Shown here in pieces: positions 33,510 through 45,365 of a DNA stretch of 64,000 nucleotides. The notes beneath the pieces are model-generated. The model had not been told where the DNA came from, made no database searches, and was given only the letters and a program-made list of their open reading frames with translations. Each line of letters opens with the position of its first letter. Position 1 is the stretch's first letter. Location of the stretch: contig OX365962.1 in NCBI GenBank assembly GCA_947247005.1, forward strand, positions 1,771,201 through 1,835,200, given 5' to 3'. The position numbers and the translations under genes were made by a program. Origin of the DNA: Spisula solida (taxonomy: Eukaryota > Mollusca > Bivalvia > Venerida > Mactridae).

Positions 33510-35150
33510 GTAATATATTGTAGAAAAGTGCATGCATTGTCAAGAGCAATTTGTTGATGTCTGGTTGTTACTGATTTAATAATGAAATATATTTAACGAT
33601 ATGAGTAATTACACGTTTCAATCACTTATCCTTCACTTGACTAACTTCTCTATTTTCGAACTATAGACAAGTAAGTGTTGCATTTGATTGAATAAGACAA
33701 TAATCGATCACGAAAAGTATGTCAAGTTATATTAATCATGAATGTATTGCGCGATCATTTGAAAAGGTGACCTTAAACATGGGGGTTTTCAAGCTCCCAC
33801 GACTAATTTTTCTTAGGACAATTTTTCTAGAGCTTATATCACGAAAGTATGTATGTAAAGTATGTGTATTATGGAACAGTAGACATTCTTTGTTTTGCAA
33901 ATAGTTTTAGACGGGCACTATTTATCAGCTACAATGACTGGGCTATATGTGAAATACTAAAAAGTAGCAATTTTCTGTTTTGGCGAATCTGCATTCAAAG
34001 TCAACTTTAAAAGGTGTTAATGTTGATTTATAAACATTGTTCATAAATGTTTACTCCTCTTACCAATGTTGAATTGTTTATGGATAACGCTGACATTCTA
34101 ATTGCTCTAATGAACAATGTCTCGGCTAAGGTGACAATAATGCTATAATTAACCATGTTGTAATATGTCTCAGGCATTCAGCTAATGTGACAATAACTCT
34201 ATATAAAACCTGTTGAAATACCTCCGCACGAGATATTCACCTATATGCTATCTACACGTCGGCATGGCAGATTTATATGCTTTACAATTGTAGCAAGGAC
34301 ATTTTAAAGTCGTACACATTACACCCATCTTCAACACAAGACAACTTCATTTCGGCAAACGGAAACTATTGCATATTCTAGAGACGTTTTCCGATTCGTT
34401 CGATTGTGCAATTTCTGTTTTAAGAAGCTCTACCGTCCCTTTCACTCAATATTTACAAGCGAAAAACAGATACTGCAAACCAAAATGGCTAGAGCAAATG
34501 AATAGTAAATTTGACCAATGGACTTCTTTTTTAAAAAATTTAACTTTGGCCTACGCAGGGAGTATTGCGAATATGCACGGGGTGTACTAAACACAAACCT
34601 AGTGGACCGACTATATACAGTATGCTCGCGAAAATTGGTTATATATGCGTATATATTCATGCTCAGAAAGTTTGAGTGACATCAGAAATACGTAATCAAA
34701 TAAGCGTATTTCAAATCATTACGCAAATCGCTTGTACTCATTAAATTGGAACAGGAAACAACTTCCGCCTTCCTGCTGACGACATTTGAAATCGACCAAC
34801 CACATCGCTTGTAGACCATTTTGACTAATGTACGTACGGCTTACCCGAGTACATCGCTGTCGTCACTATATGGTTACTCATATCAAAGTCGTCATAATCA
34901 ATTCAAAAATATTGTTATAATGAGCATTATGTGCCGTATACAGAATGACTTCTCACTTCTAACTGTCAGAATATCGTCCTAACTCTCCTCAATCATCGCG
35001 AGATTTTACGAGACCCTAGTACAGCCCGGGGCCATGTCTGTCTCGAATCACGCGCATCCTAACAATTACGTCCCCTAAATTACCCGGTACAGTTGTCTGT
35101 GCTCACATTCTGCAGAAGGCTTCAGTAAACGAGACGTGTTAGAATTATCA
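33510..35150. other. Upstream region of the 35255 gene, nothing firm
   Basis: A 74-codon open frame from TTG at 34369 looks moderately protein-like but lacks an ATG, splice sites and any domain. No repeat family was recognised. A weak TATA-like CTATAAC at 35164-35170, about 90 bp before the start codon of the 35255 gene, could be its promoter. Confidence 0.35.
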
Positions 35151-35254
35151 GTGCACGACATAACTATAACACCATAGTGTATGCTAGACACTCAGTGTTA
35201 CTGTAACATCATCGCGAGTGTACTTTACAAACAGTGTTACTATAGACTATCAGG

Positions 35255-35332
35255 ATGAAGCTTTATATTTGTGTTCTTGCTGTGGTTCTATGTTTTGTTA
35301 TAAGACAAAGTAGCGGTGTTCATTTAACAGGG
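35255..35332 (+). CDS. Secreted polyampholyte protein, exon 1 (signal peptide)
   Basis: ATG, 26 codons, phase 0, then a GTAAGT donor. It encodes MKLYICVLAVVLCFVIRQSSG and five more residues: a charged start, a hydrophobic core and a small-residue cleavage site. It matches in phase the acceptor at 39068. The 3.7-kb intron carries two G-family elements, one F-family element, a 26-bp minisatellite and a mariner-like MITE. Confidence 0.85.
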
Positions 35333-35608
35333 GTAAGTCATTTATATATTACACGAGGGATGTTCAGAAATAACGTAGACTTTTACTCTGGTGTTCGCAT
35401 CTGTTCAATAGTACGAAAATAATAAATACACCATCATAATTCGATAACATTCTGCGACCAGTACACCAAATAAGGTATATCTGTAACAAGTCTGTCATAT
35501 ATCATATTCTAGACTTAATAAAATACTGACCGGTGTAAACGCATCTGCATGCTAGATTGCAACATTCTGCATGTTATTTTTTATATCTCTTTTGAAACTT
35601 TGTGTACA

Positions 35609-35843
35609 TTTGCTGGCTTAGAATGAGAAGGTCGTAAGTACAAAATCGATATTTTGAGAAACAAGAAAAAACTATCTGAAAACTACTCTTTACTTATGGA
35701 AGAACAAGCTTCAGTTTGGTCAACATGACCACTTCCGATTTTCACGAAAATAGGCTCATAAGAAGCGCCTTGGGATGCAGATTTTAAATATGCATCATTC
35801 TTATGAGAACTCACGACCATCTAATTCTAAGCCAGCGATATAT
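35609..35843. mobile_element. G-family TIR element, copy 2
   Basis: The ends are GCTGGCTTAGAATGAGAAGG and the inverse (CTAATTCTAAGCCAGC). Intronic in the secreted polyampholyte gene. Confidence 0.85.
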
Positions 35844-35903
35844 ATAGGGAGCGAAATTGGAAATATATAGTGTAAACATATTTTACAATAATATTATAAT
35901 TTA

Positions 35904-36163
35904 TATTGCACCGAGAATTTGACATGATCCTGACCTTTATGCATGAATATATTACAAGGTTCTTGCGTTGAATATATCAATTTACGCGAGCAAATCGTGT
36001 AATATCGGTCCTTTAGATCTGTGTTTGTATTACAGCTCGAGCGTCTTCGTGATACTCCGCGCTTATTAAAACATATACCCGGGATTATAAATATAGACAA
36101 TACATCAGCTGTTAAATTATGCTTATAGAAGGTCGAGAGTCGTGTCAAATTCTCTGCACTATA
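35904..36163. mobile_element. F-family TIR element, copy 2
   Basis: It opens CGAGAATTTGACATGATCC and closes TCGTGTCAAATTCTCTGCAC plus TATA. Inverted relative to 25665-25923. Confidence 0.85.
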
Positions 36164-36318
36164 TAAACAATATAATACAGAACTGAGATTTCAAAGGAAG
36201 CTTTCAGAAGCTAATTGAAATCATTTCTCGTTAATTTGGAAGTAAAAGATTCTTTTACTCTATTCTCAATAAAACTTAATTTCCATTTAATTGCTCTAAA
36301 ATTCAAATGACCATCAAT

Positions 36319-36557
36319 ATATCGCAGACTTAGAATGAGAAGGTCGTAATTATAAAACGCTATTTTGAGAAAACAAGAACAAACTGTCTGAAAACTACTC
36401 TTTACTTATGGAAAAAGATGCTTTTTCAACTTCAGTTTCGATTTTCATGAAAATAGGCTCATAAGAAGTGCCTTGTTATGCAGATTTCAAATATGTATGG
36501 TTCTTATAAGGTCGTAAGTAATACTTACAACCTTCACACTCTAAGCCAGCGATGTAT
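36319..36557. mobile_element. G-family TIR element, copy 3
   Basis: The ends are ATCGCAGACTTAGAATGAG and ACTCTAAGCCAGCGAT. The interior matches copies 1 and 2. It lies 476 bp downstream of copy 2. Confidence 0.8.
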
Positions 36558-36601
36558 TATTTTAAAACCTCTGTAAATTGTTTGAAGTATGTTCAAACGT
36601 C

Positions 36602-36864
36602 TGATTAACACACGCCTTGAAATCCCATAATTAACACACGTCTTGAAATCCCATGATTAACACACGCCTTGAAATCCCATGATTAACACATGTCTTGAAA
36701 TCCCATGATTAACACGCGCCTTGAAATCCCATGATTAACACACACCTTGAAATCATATGATTAACACACGCCTTGAAATCCCTTGATTAACACACGCCTT
36801 GAAATCCTATGATAAACACACGCCTTGAAATCCTATGATTAACGCACGCCTTGAAATCCCATTT
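36602..36864. repeat. 26-bp minisatellite, about 10 copies
   Basis: The unit is ATTAACACACGCCTTGAAAT plus CCCATG. Little variation. Intronic. Confidence 0.95.
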
Positions 36865-37259
36865 TAGTCGCAAATACGTAAACATATGTTATGTTGGGTG
36901 ACTGTTTTATCTGGTAGATTTACTAAGCAACAGCAAGTTTTCATAGATCATCAGAATGTATGGAATTTCCACAGTGATACTAAGTCTTGTCATATCTACT
37001 GTCCGTACAACTTGAAATAATTTAGCATTTACATTGCACGGACTCTTTGAAACAATTGCTGAAGTATGTTCAAGTAATGTATCACCATTTGGTGTTAGGA
37101 ACTTCTTAAACGTACTAAGTACCAAGTTTACAAAAATGTATATAACATGCTTTGGCCAAACATTTACAAGCGTGATCATACACACTTGATTGAATAACAT
37201 TGTTAAAACCATTCTTGTAATTAAAACCAAACTTGTAAGAATTGTAAACTGTGTTTTAT

Positions 37260-38540
37260 TACATTATTTTATTACAGGACTTCACCTTCAACGTTTGCTT
37301 GCATTAATCTACTTGTGTCGTCCCCTGCGTTAATTAACACGTGTAACACAAAACTTATGTCAATAATAATATTATAATTATGCTTATCCACGGATTAAAG
37401 AGATTTATCAGTAAAATAACTGTTACAGTCAAAAACATAAGTATCCTCAATAAATTACATTGAACAGAGACAGGGTTAACTTGACATATACCTTGGATAC
37501 ACGCATGACCATCACTTGTCATCGGGTTGTCAACTGCTTTACAAAGAGCAAATTGGTATTGAACTTTCTATTACATTGACAAATTGGTGAAAATGACCTA
37601 AAGCGCAATACACAAATGATGAATACAATTAATTAATAGATTTATGTCATGGGATATTGAAACAATTATTTATTTATTCTTTAGTTTGTACTGTGTATTC
37701 GCCGTTTTCCCAGGCGCACACTAATATGTATTTTAAGCGTCCTGATGTTAATTTGTATTGTATTGCATTAGCGCCGTTTTCCCACATTGTTTGTGACCCT
37801 TGCTTGTCTTACCGTACGACCTAACCAGTTTCCCTGATATTTTACGCCCAGTACTAACTTGTTTTTCCCGAGGCAACTGGCAACTTCTCCACATAAGGAA
37901 GACAACATCACGGAACATAATTGACCCAACCCTCAATTGTTCTAACAACTTCGCGGACTTAATATATTCCAATAGATTCATGGGCCGAAGACACCTTAGT
38001 AACAGCACAATGACGTCATTTAATTACGTCACGTTAATCACGCTCTCGGACTATAAGTTTGTAAACACTATACTGACCACTCATAGTCTTACGTTCGATT
38101 ACCGATTCGATGATCTAATTATTTAAAGCCCATTGTTTGCTCATGCTTATAATTCTATAGGCTTTGTTCTACGGGTACAACGTATTTTTTGTGATTGTAG
38201 ACCTCATGACGTAATTGTATGACGTCATTAAACTGTTACTAAGGCATCGTCGGCCATAAGCATGGTAACCATGAATATTTTAGTTGATTCCAAATGTTTG
38301 TGAAACTATTCAAGTTGTCAAGTTGCTTGCGGAAAGTTCTAGCGAAACATTTTCACTGGTTTAAATATTCTTTTGAAACAACGCTGAAGAACCTTCCCAC
38401 AAAATGTACGGAATTACAAGATTACAATGCTTTAAAAAATGATGCTTTGAATAATCGTTTGATTTAATTTTGGGATGGGCACTTAATTGTGAGTGTTTCA
38501 CGTACGCTGCACCCAGTATTCGCTTGTGATTTTTTTATTG
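37260..38540. other. Intron sequence, no supported exon
   Basis: A minus frame at 37748-38008 (86 codons; SCQLPREKQVSTGRKISGK) looks faintly like a mobile-element polyprotein remnant. Nothing more can be supported. Confidence 0.3.
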
Positions 38541-38559
38541 AATTATAATCCGTTAACTA

Positions 38560-38929
38560 CGAGGGCCATTCAAAAAATACGTAGACACCATTGATTGCTT
38601 AACTCTCTTTCATCCGATTTTCATCAACTTTGGAAGAAATAATGCCCTTTCATTAACAAATTAAATACATATGGTAATAAAGAAAGATATATTTAATATT
38701 CTAAAGTGGGGTAGTTATAGCAACGTAAAATTGAACACACGGGGCAACCCGTCAATTTGACTTGTCAAAAATTTGTGTTGATACCTTTGTGCCATCAATT
38801 TCCGTTCACAGGGGGACACCCTGTCAATACTTTCTGCGTGTATGCAATGATACTATGCAGTAATACATTTTATCTTGCAAAATAAACTAGTAAATTGATG
38901 TGTCTACGTATTTTTTCAATTGACCCTCG
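38560..38929. mobile_element. mariner-like MITE
   Basis: Inverted ends of about 28 bp starting CGAGGGYCNATT and ending AAAAAATACGTAGACA are flanked by TA on both sides. The length is 370 bp. The CGAGGG...TTCAAAAA style end is typical of mariner elements. There is no transposase. Confidence 0.85.
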
Positions 38930-39068
38930 TACTAGCTATATAATCTAGGTTCTTCGCCATTTTTTGTAAGAGTATAAACTTGTAGATATTATCTAGTTCA
39001 ACTGAAATTTTAGAAACCAAATAAATAGATTAGTAAACAAACAAACATTTCACAATATATATTTTCAG

Positions 39069-40823
39069 GGCCGTCGTCATGGTTACCCGTCTTACGGACG
39101 TTCAACACCCATGTTCGGTAATTTCCGGGTGAGACGACAGAGTCCTACATTGGGAGGTTTCCGCTCCCCAGTGCCCCGGTTCAACAGGTTTCCGGGATTC
39201 GGTACACGGTCCAGAATGTCCCCTTTTATGGGGTTAAGACAACGAAACCCCTTCGCAAGTTTTGGTGGCGGACAATTTGGCGGCGGACTCAGGTCATCGT
39301 TTCTACGAAGCTCACCGATAATGTCCGAGTTCACACGACCAAACACTAACCGCTTACTTCAGAGAGGTTTGTCTGTCCGCAGACTGGGAACTCCTGCCCG
39401 GATCCCTATTGGTAGGCGAGGGGGTTTACGATCATTCGGAACAAGCATTGGACGATCATCTAGGTTCCGTACCTTATCCAGGGGTCAACGTTTGGCTTCC
39501 ACCGATCTGCAACTACAACAACAACTATCAAGGGGTTTCACCGGAACAGGAACACGCGACGACCCAATCAGAATAAGGTCCACACTATCGGCAAGCAGAC
39601 GAGTACCAGGAAGCGTTAGGAGAATCAGTCAACGAGCCCCAGCCTCCGGTAGCCAGGTACACTCAGTAGATCACCCAGCCGGTGCTGACCCAGGGGTTAT
39701 TGCTCTGTTTGGATTTGAGGAAGCTTTACGAGGAGCAGGTAGTGGCGGACATATACTGGACGAGTCGTTACCTATACTCTCTGAAACTGTTGACCTTCCA
39801 GTCGGTATCAAGAGAACCCCCATCAAGAAAACTGCAACAAAAACTGAAGCTGTCGCAAAATCAGACAAAGGCACACATACAGCGGAACAAGAAAAGATAG
39901 AACGAATAGAGAGAATTGTTCGTGACGGCGCAGCCTCTGTAATCAAATCTGAGAAGAAACTTTTGACAGTCACACAATCTGAAGTGCTTGGAAAACATGA
40001 AAAGGCTGTTGCACAGACGCAAGAGGAACTCGTTGCCGGCACAAAAGGAGACGTTACTGAAATTACACACGAGAAAGTGTTTGCGCAGACGGAAGCAGAA
40101 GTCATTCATCAGATACCAGCGGAAGACGTTGCCCATGTACCAGCTGAGGTCCCTGTAATCGATCAGAAGATAATACTGTCCAGTTCGCCAGCAGAAAGTG
40201 TCGAAGCTAATCCGATAGAATTAGTTTTAGAAACGCCAACAAAAGCCATTGAAGGAATTCCGTTGCAAGTCGTGGAAGGGTCGGAAGTATCAGGAACTAC
40301 TGTAGATGTTGCCGCTGAACCGGCTATCACAGTTGATGCCACCATTCAAGATGCCGACACAGTCAATGTTAACATAAATGCTACCATAACAACCAACAAC
40401 ACAGTGATTGCTGACCTCCCTGTTGCTGCAGAATCGGTTAAACAAACCCAGGTTGCTGAGGCAACATCCACACTCGTAGAGCCATTGGCAGTTTATGTAG
40501 AAGGCCATGCTGTATCCGACATTCATCATGTTAGTTCTAACATCGAACAAGCTACCACTAAACAGTTAGCGGAAGTAGCTCACGTGGACGGAGGTGTTGT
40601 CATTGATGCCCCAGTTGATGCTACAAGTACCATGCATCATGATGTAGGTGGTGTATCAGTTATAGCAGACAGCAAGGCAGGTTCACCTTCTGCTCTAGTT
40701 GATTCTATAATAGCTACAGTAGACGCTTCTAGTGTTAAAGATACACCACACATCTTAACTGATACCACAAAGGTAAATACAAACTCAAACAATGCAAACA
40801 CGAATGATATAAATGTGTTGTGA
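39069..40823 (+). CDS. Secreted polyampholyte (matrix-like) protein, exon 2 (main entry)
   Basis: The acceptor is AATATATATTTTCAG. The frame joins exon 1 in phase 0 and runs 584 codons to TGA, giving 610 residues in total. Residues 27 to about 180 are Gly/Arg/Ser/Phe/Pro-rich and basic (GRRHGYPSYG, RFNRFPGFG, FGGGQFGGG), with a QLQQQ patch near residue 165. A middle stretch around the EKIERIERIV motif is Lys/Glu-rich and probably helical. From about residue 330 it is acidic and Val/Ala/Thr/Asp-rich with few aromatics, and two N-glycosylation sequons occur near NATITTNNT. There is no cysteine after the signal peptide. No domain is recognised. Such basic-then-acidic disordered secreted proteins are common among molluscan extracellular, shell or byssal matrix proteins. 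That role is inference; it could also be a mucus or egg-coat component. Confidence 0.85.
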   Translation, partial: GRRHGYPSYGRSTPMFGNFRVRRQSPTLGGFRSPVPRFNRFPGFGTRSRMSPFMGLRQRNPFASFGGGQFGGGLRSSFLRSSPIMSEFTRPNTNRLLQRGLSVRRLGTPARIPIGRRGGLRSFGTSIGRSSRFRTLSRGQRLASTDLQLQQQLSRGFTGTGTRDDPIRIRSTLSASRRVPGSVRRISQRAPASGSQVHSVDHPAGADPGVIALFGFEEALRGAGSGGHILDESLPILSETVDLPVGIKRTPIKKTATKTEAVAKSDKGTHTAEQEKIERIERIVRDGAASVIKSEKKLLTVTQSEVLGKHEKAVAQTQEELVAGTKGDVTEITHEKVFAQTEAEVIHQIPAEDVAHVPAEVPVIDQKIILSSSPAESVEANPIELVLETPTKAIEGIPLQVVEGSEVSGTTVDVAAEPAITVDATIQDADTVNVNINATITTNNTVIADLPVAAESVKQTQVAEATSTLVEPLAVYVEGHAVSDIHHVSSNIEQATTKQLAEVAHVDGGVVIDAPVDATSTMHHDVGGVSVIADSKAGSPSALVDSIIATVDASSVKDTPHILTDTTKVNTNSNNANTNDINVL

Positions 40824-40845
40824 CAGACTGAAAAAAGTCATAGAC

Positions 40846-40851
40846 AATAAA
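40846..40851 (+). terminator. Poly(A) signal of the secreted polyampholyte gene
   Basis: AATAAA lies 23 bp after the TGA, an unusually short 3' UTR. A degenerate tandem repeat follows about 55 bp later. Confidence 0.7.
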
Positions 40852-40904
40852 CAAATGTACTTATTTGCTTAACTATTTTATTTATACAATGTCCTCGTTA
40901 CGAA

Positions 40905-41225
40905 GCGATTTATGCAAGGGAAGTAATTCGTATCGATTGTGGGACATGAGAAGTAACTCATATGGAACTTGATGAGTAATTTTGGTCTGGGCAAGGGAAG
41001 TAACTCGTATTGACTGTTGGGCAAAAGGGAAGTAACTCGTATTGACTGTTGGGCAAGGGAAGTCACTCGTTTTGACTGTTAGGCAAGGGAAGTAACTCGT
41101 ATGTAGTAACTCGTATTGACAAGAGAAATAACCAATATTGAACTTTATAAGTAATTTTGATTTGGGAAAAGGGAAGCAATTCGTATTGACTGTTGGACAA
41201 GGGAAATAACTCATATTGAACTTAT
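40905..41225. repeat. Degenerate tandem repeat, about 30 bp
   Basis: Imperfect units of GGGAAGTAACTCGTATTGAC plus TGTTGGGCAA, with interruptions (TTTTGATTTGGG). It starts directly past the 3' end of the preceding gene. Confidence 0.8.
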
Positions 41226-41607
41226 GTGTGATATTAGTATATGGCCTTGAACGAGCGAGAATTGTTGCTCGTTTGGTCGTCGTGTGGAACTTTCCGAGTG
41301 TTGACAGGAGACAGGTAGCGGTAGGAGTTGAGTATTAGATGTTTAAATGATTGTGTTATTTATTAGTACGATTGCTGATGTCATGTTTACTTGTATATAT
41401 GTAATTGAGTTTGTTAAACAATTAATGAAACGAAAGAACGTACAATACAAATATTTTGATGAATATCTGTGGGTAAATGTTTCGAATGGATGGACAATGT
41501 ATAGTGACTGGTGGATATCGCTTGTGGTATATTTATGGTCGAATATTTGCGGGTGAATGTTGATTAACTAATAAGTATATGTGTGCGTTATACATAATAT
41601 TTATGTT

Positions 41608-41867
41608 GTATTGCTCAGAGAATTTGACATGATCCTGACCTTTATGCATGAATATATTACAAGGTTCTTGCGATGAATATATACATTTCAGCGAGCAAAT
41701 CGAGCAATATCGGTTCTTTAGATTTGTGTTGGTATTACACATCGAGCGTCTTCGTAAAACTTCCCGCTTATGAAAACATACAGCCGACATTGTAAAAATA
41801 CACAATATATCAGCTGTTAAAGTATACTAATAAAAGGTTGAAAGTCGTGTCAAATTCTCTGGACTAT
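41608..41867. mobile_element. F-family TIR element, copy 3
   Basis: CAGAGAATTTGACATGATCC at the left and GTCAAATTCTCTGGACTATA at the right. Same orientation as 35904-36163. Confidence 0.85.
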
Positions 41868-42089
41868 ATTTGACTCTATTTATATATTTTCCAGATCGTG
41901 TTCATATATTATCCAGTTATATGAGCATATAATAATGTTTGATGTAATAAAATGATATATTATATGTATTGTGTTTGTGTACTCTTTATATACTCAATAC
42001 ATTTATAAACGCACACTCTGTTTCATTCTTAATGTTTGTAAAATATTACTTCGTTGTATTCTGTCAAAAGCACATGTAAATTGAAATGA

Positions 42090-42285
42090 ACAAATGCAAA
42101 ACAGCTTGGATTTGGGTTAATCTGTACTTGTTTAGTTGGGCATTGTACATTGTATGTGTTGCGTGTTTTCTGTGCTCAGTTTGTTCCGTTGGGCATTGTG
42201 CCTTGTGTGTTTTAAATATTTTCTGTGCTCAGCTGGTTAAGTTGAGTGCGGCCGTCTCTGTCTCACTTAATATGATCTTTTTTAA
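42090..42285 (-). repeat. Dispersed repeat family S, copy 3 (inverted)
   Basis: The complement reads AGTGAGACAGAGACGGCCGC, then CTTAACCAGCTGAGCACAG and GGCACAATGCCCAAC, aligning with 1801-2110. A mariner-type left end (CGAGGGTGTCCTAAAAAGAT) begins about 140 bp further right, at 42421, without a visible partner. Confidence 0.7.
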
Positions 42286-42429
42286 ATCCATTTGAAGTTT
42301 TTTTATGCGAGTCAACAAACCGAAAGAAATTCAGTAGTGTGTGTTTATAAATGAACTTAGTATATATTGTATGGCAGTTATGCACAAAATCGAAAAAATG
42401 ACACCCGAAACTATATATACGAGGGTGTC

Positions 42430-43050
42430 CTAAAAAGATTCAGTGTCTATTTATCAAACCTCTTCATTCGGAAATCGCAAAGAAATTTTGCTTATGTGTA
42501 GAAAAACTTGATATCCTTTCTGCTACCACGATTTTTTGGGGGGCTATGAGAAATTCATATGGTCCCTATACCTCGTCCCTGAGACACTATTGACTTGCAG
42601 CACTGATAAGAACTCGATACATCCGGATGCTACACACCTGCCCCAAAGTGAAAGTAGGAAAACTGTCAACATTTCGACTAAAGGTCACCTGAAATGACGA
42701 TGTGACGTGACCCTTGCGTTAAAAACTTCTTTTTTAGCTGGGTAAGCCTACTTTTGGGCCCCTGTGCACGACCTTGGGCCCGTAATATCTTTTATTCTGG
42801 GATGCATGTGTACCCATGACAGCAAAATTCCCGAATTTGGGCATTTAGGTCGTAAACTACGGAAGACCGAAATGACCATCCCGGCCAGTCTGCATTAGTA
42901 CGCTATGGCATTAGAAAATGTCAATTTACTAAAATTACCTTATTTTCCCCGTGACGTCTATTCAGTAATTTATGACGTTCTAAAGATGTCTACCCTTAAG
43001 AATGCTAAAACTATTGATTACATTTGTACATGTGTCTAAACTGATGTTCG
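42430..43050. other. No supported gene
   Basis: A possible mariner-like left end at 42421 and otherwise unclassified sequence. I looked here for the second exon of the 43129 gene on the minus strand and did not find one. Confidence 0.35.
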
Positions 43051-43053
43051 TAC

Positions 43054-43129
43054 CTTCTCGTTTGATGAACATGGACGTGTATAACAGACATGCCGCTATC
43101 AAAATCGCAGACATCCATACAGGTCGCAT
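43054..43129 (-). CDS. Signal-peptide exon candidate, partner exons not found
   Basis: The minus-strand ATG is followed by 25 codons and one base, then a GTACGA donor. It encodes MRPVWMSAILIAACLLYTSM plus five residues: a textbook signal sequence. Size and phase (76 nt, phase 1) are the same as exon 1 of the cysteine-rich precursor at 23018, which may be chance. An upstream minus frame ending at another GTAAGT donor (43189) is only about 44 nt from the acceptor-like GTACAACAG, too close for a normal intron. The rest of the gene could lie beyond the plus-strand gene at 35-41 kb. Confidence 0.4.
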
Positions 43130-43867
43130 AGATAGCAAGGCTGTTGTACGATGCTTATTAAGTACGACAGATACATTAACTTACAGAATACACCAACACT
43201 TCATCACAATTGTCGTCAGCATCCACGTTGCTTGATTTGCAACTCTCGAGGCGAAAGCAACAAACACGCACAAATATATTATATTCCAGAAACATACTAG
43301 AGCTATCACTGGAGTGATGACTCATACATCCACAGCACTGCCTTGACACAGGAATATTATTTAAAATCATAGTTCATGGGTGTTGCGCATGACACACCGT
43401 CTTGATGTGGTGGACATTTGTACCAGGCAATTTAATAATCCAGTAAGAAAGTTACACAGCGGACACGATATTGCTACTAGTAACAGACCAACCAACCAAC
43501 CACCCAACATGGTGACTCCAGTATACCCCCTTAAAAGTTTGCGGGCGGGGGTATAACTACAAGAAGCAACATACACATGTTATCAGTTCGAAGACATTTT
43601 ATTTGGAGAAAGTCAGTGTACAGCGCACACAACCGAAACATCGATGTGACAGGAATGCCAAAACTATTGTCGAAATTAATAAATATAATGTTTATTTTTA
43701 GGTCCCATTAAAAGGAGGTCAATCTGTCAATCCCCTCTCCCAATGTTGTCATTGTATCATGGGTCGTTATCTAGTTTAGCCGTGGAAAGAAAATTTGACA
43801 ATTCAGGAAATTTATTAAATAGGTCTGAAGTGATGGTAATTTAGTTGAATGGAAAGAGTGTTATATT

Positions 43868-44092
43868 TCTTTATAGAAATGATATTTACTGCAAGAAATG
43901 ATATTACTGCAAGAAATGATATGCAAGAAATGATATTACTGCAAGAAATTATATTACTGCAAGAAATGACATTACTGCAAGAAATTATATTACTGCAAGA
44001 AATGATATTACTGCAAGAAATTATATTACTGCAAGAAATGACATTACTGCAAGAAATTATATTACTGCAAGAAATTATATTACTGCTAACAA
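43868..44092. repeat. 18-bp minisatellite, about 12 copies
   Basis: The unit is ATATTACTGCAAGAAATG, alternating between ATGATA, ATTATA and ATGACA variants. Six-codon period; the open frame is an artefact. Confidence 0.95.
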
Positions 44093-44501
44093 CTTAAAGT
44101 ATATTTGCGTAAACTCATCGAGAACAGTAATGAATAATGCATTATGTCGAAATATATCATTGAAACCAGGTCGTGACTTAGCAGCCTTCGGCGTTCATCT
44201 GTTGGTAAGCAGTTGACGCCACCACTAAACACAACACTGGTAACATCAACATACCTCAACACAGTTTATTATTCTTATCACCCAATGAGAGCAAAGCATG
44301 TATAAAAACCAAGATTTATATTCAACGAAAAAGAGGAAATACTATTATTAATTTAAAATAGTGACTGAAACAAGAAAACGACAACATGACCGATGACAAC
44401 ACTAAACTTAAGTTCAAAGAAAAACAAATTTTACTCCCAAATTTTTTATCTATCCCAAAATAAATTAGACTGCCACACCAATGTTCGGTTGAAATGCATA
44501 T

Positions 44502-44613
44502 TTAGTGACATGGTGAGTTTGCCCCAGTGAGGCATTCCTCGTCTCCAATAGCAACATCTCTCACAGCATAGATGGCTGCTTCTGACTTGCTTGTGTCTGC
44601 ACGAACTGTTTCT
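44502..44613 (-). CDS. Met-Gly-Cys coiled-coil protein, exon 4 (last)
   Basis: Acceptor GTTTTCTTTCAG. The first base completes an Arg codon, then 36 codons run to TAA: ETVRADTSKSEAAIYAVRD, then an acidic stretch and a C-terminal Pro-Cys-His. A possible minus-strand AATAAA lies at 44275-44280. The short tail after the coiled coil carries two cysteines. See 45366-45469 for the main description. Confidence 0.72.
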
Positions 44614-45137
44614 CTGAAAGAAAACATAACAACAACATAGTTTAACTAGTACATTGTAGTTTTAACAAAATACCATATGTACAAAATATTTCCAGTAGTC
44701 ATACAGGAATGATGTTTTATTATTACAAACGATGTGTACGAGTGCATGATGTTTACTTTAATTATAAATCTTTCAGTTTCCTTATACATGGCTGTGTATA
44801 TGCTAGTCTGGTTCCTGACGTTCTCTATAGTAATAGTACGACATAATCACATAGTGTAAGGGGCAAGTAATCCAGACTGTCTGTATGGTGGTCGAGATTA
44901 CCAGACTCGGACATTGAACGTGTGTACATGTAACGTTATACTACGCTCGTACAATACAATATAAAATGAATGTGTGTACATTAACATGACCCACAGAAAA
45001 CAAGAGTTGGGGTGGTAATCACAAAGCATCTTAGTAGAAAATTTAAGATTTTCTGAAAAAAAGTCCTCCCAAACTGTATTAGCTAAGCAAGAATATTACG
45101 AGTATTAAATATGTACATCATTTTTAAGCATTATAGT

Positions 45138-45256
45138 CAGGGGCGTAGCCGGCGATACGGCATTAAATGCCTACAATAATAAGGACTCCAACCATAACAA
45201 CCAACTTCGTCAAGGTTTGTGTGAGTAACAGAAATTCAAGTCTGGCTACACCCCTG
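45138..45256. mobile_element. Small TIR element with CAGGGGCGTAGCC ends
   Basis: CAGGGGCGTAGCC at the left and GGCTACACCCCTG at the right (one mismatch) enclose about 93 bp. CAGGGGCGTAGCC-type ends are widespread among animal hAT-like MITEs. Flanking duplications are not clear. Confidence 0.65.
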
Positions 45257-45365
45257 ACAGTATATAAATGAAAAGCGTCGGTAATTCTTCTATTTGTGTG
45301 AAAGTGTTCCACTAAGAGTGCTTTGCGACTACCAGGACAGTCTATATATAATGTTGAGCACTAAC

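Noticed and set aside
34369..34590. 73-codon plus frame with protein-like composition
   Set aside because: No ATG start, no splice sites, no domain; the opposite strand is open for the same length.
37748..38008. 86-codon minus frame, Lys/Arg-rich
   Set aside because: It looks faintly like a mobile-element remnant but has no motif that I can name; overlapping plus frame is equally long.
43186..43370. Cys-rich minus frame ending at a GTAAGT donor
   Set aside because: The next acceptor is only about 44 nt away and the frame has no domain or clear acceptor of its own; kept only as context for the 43129 exon.
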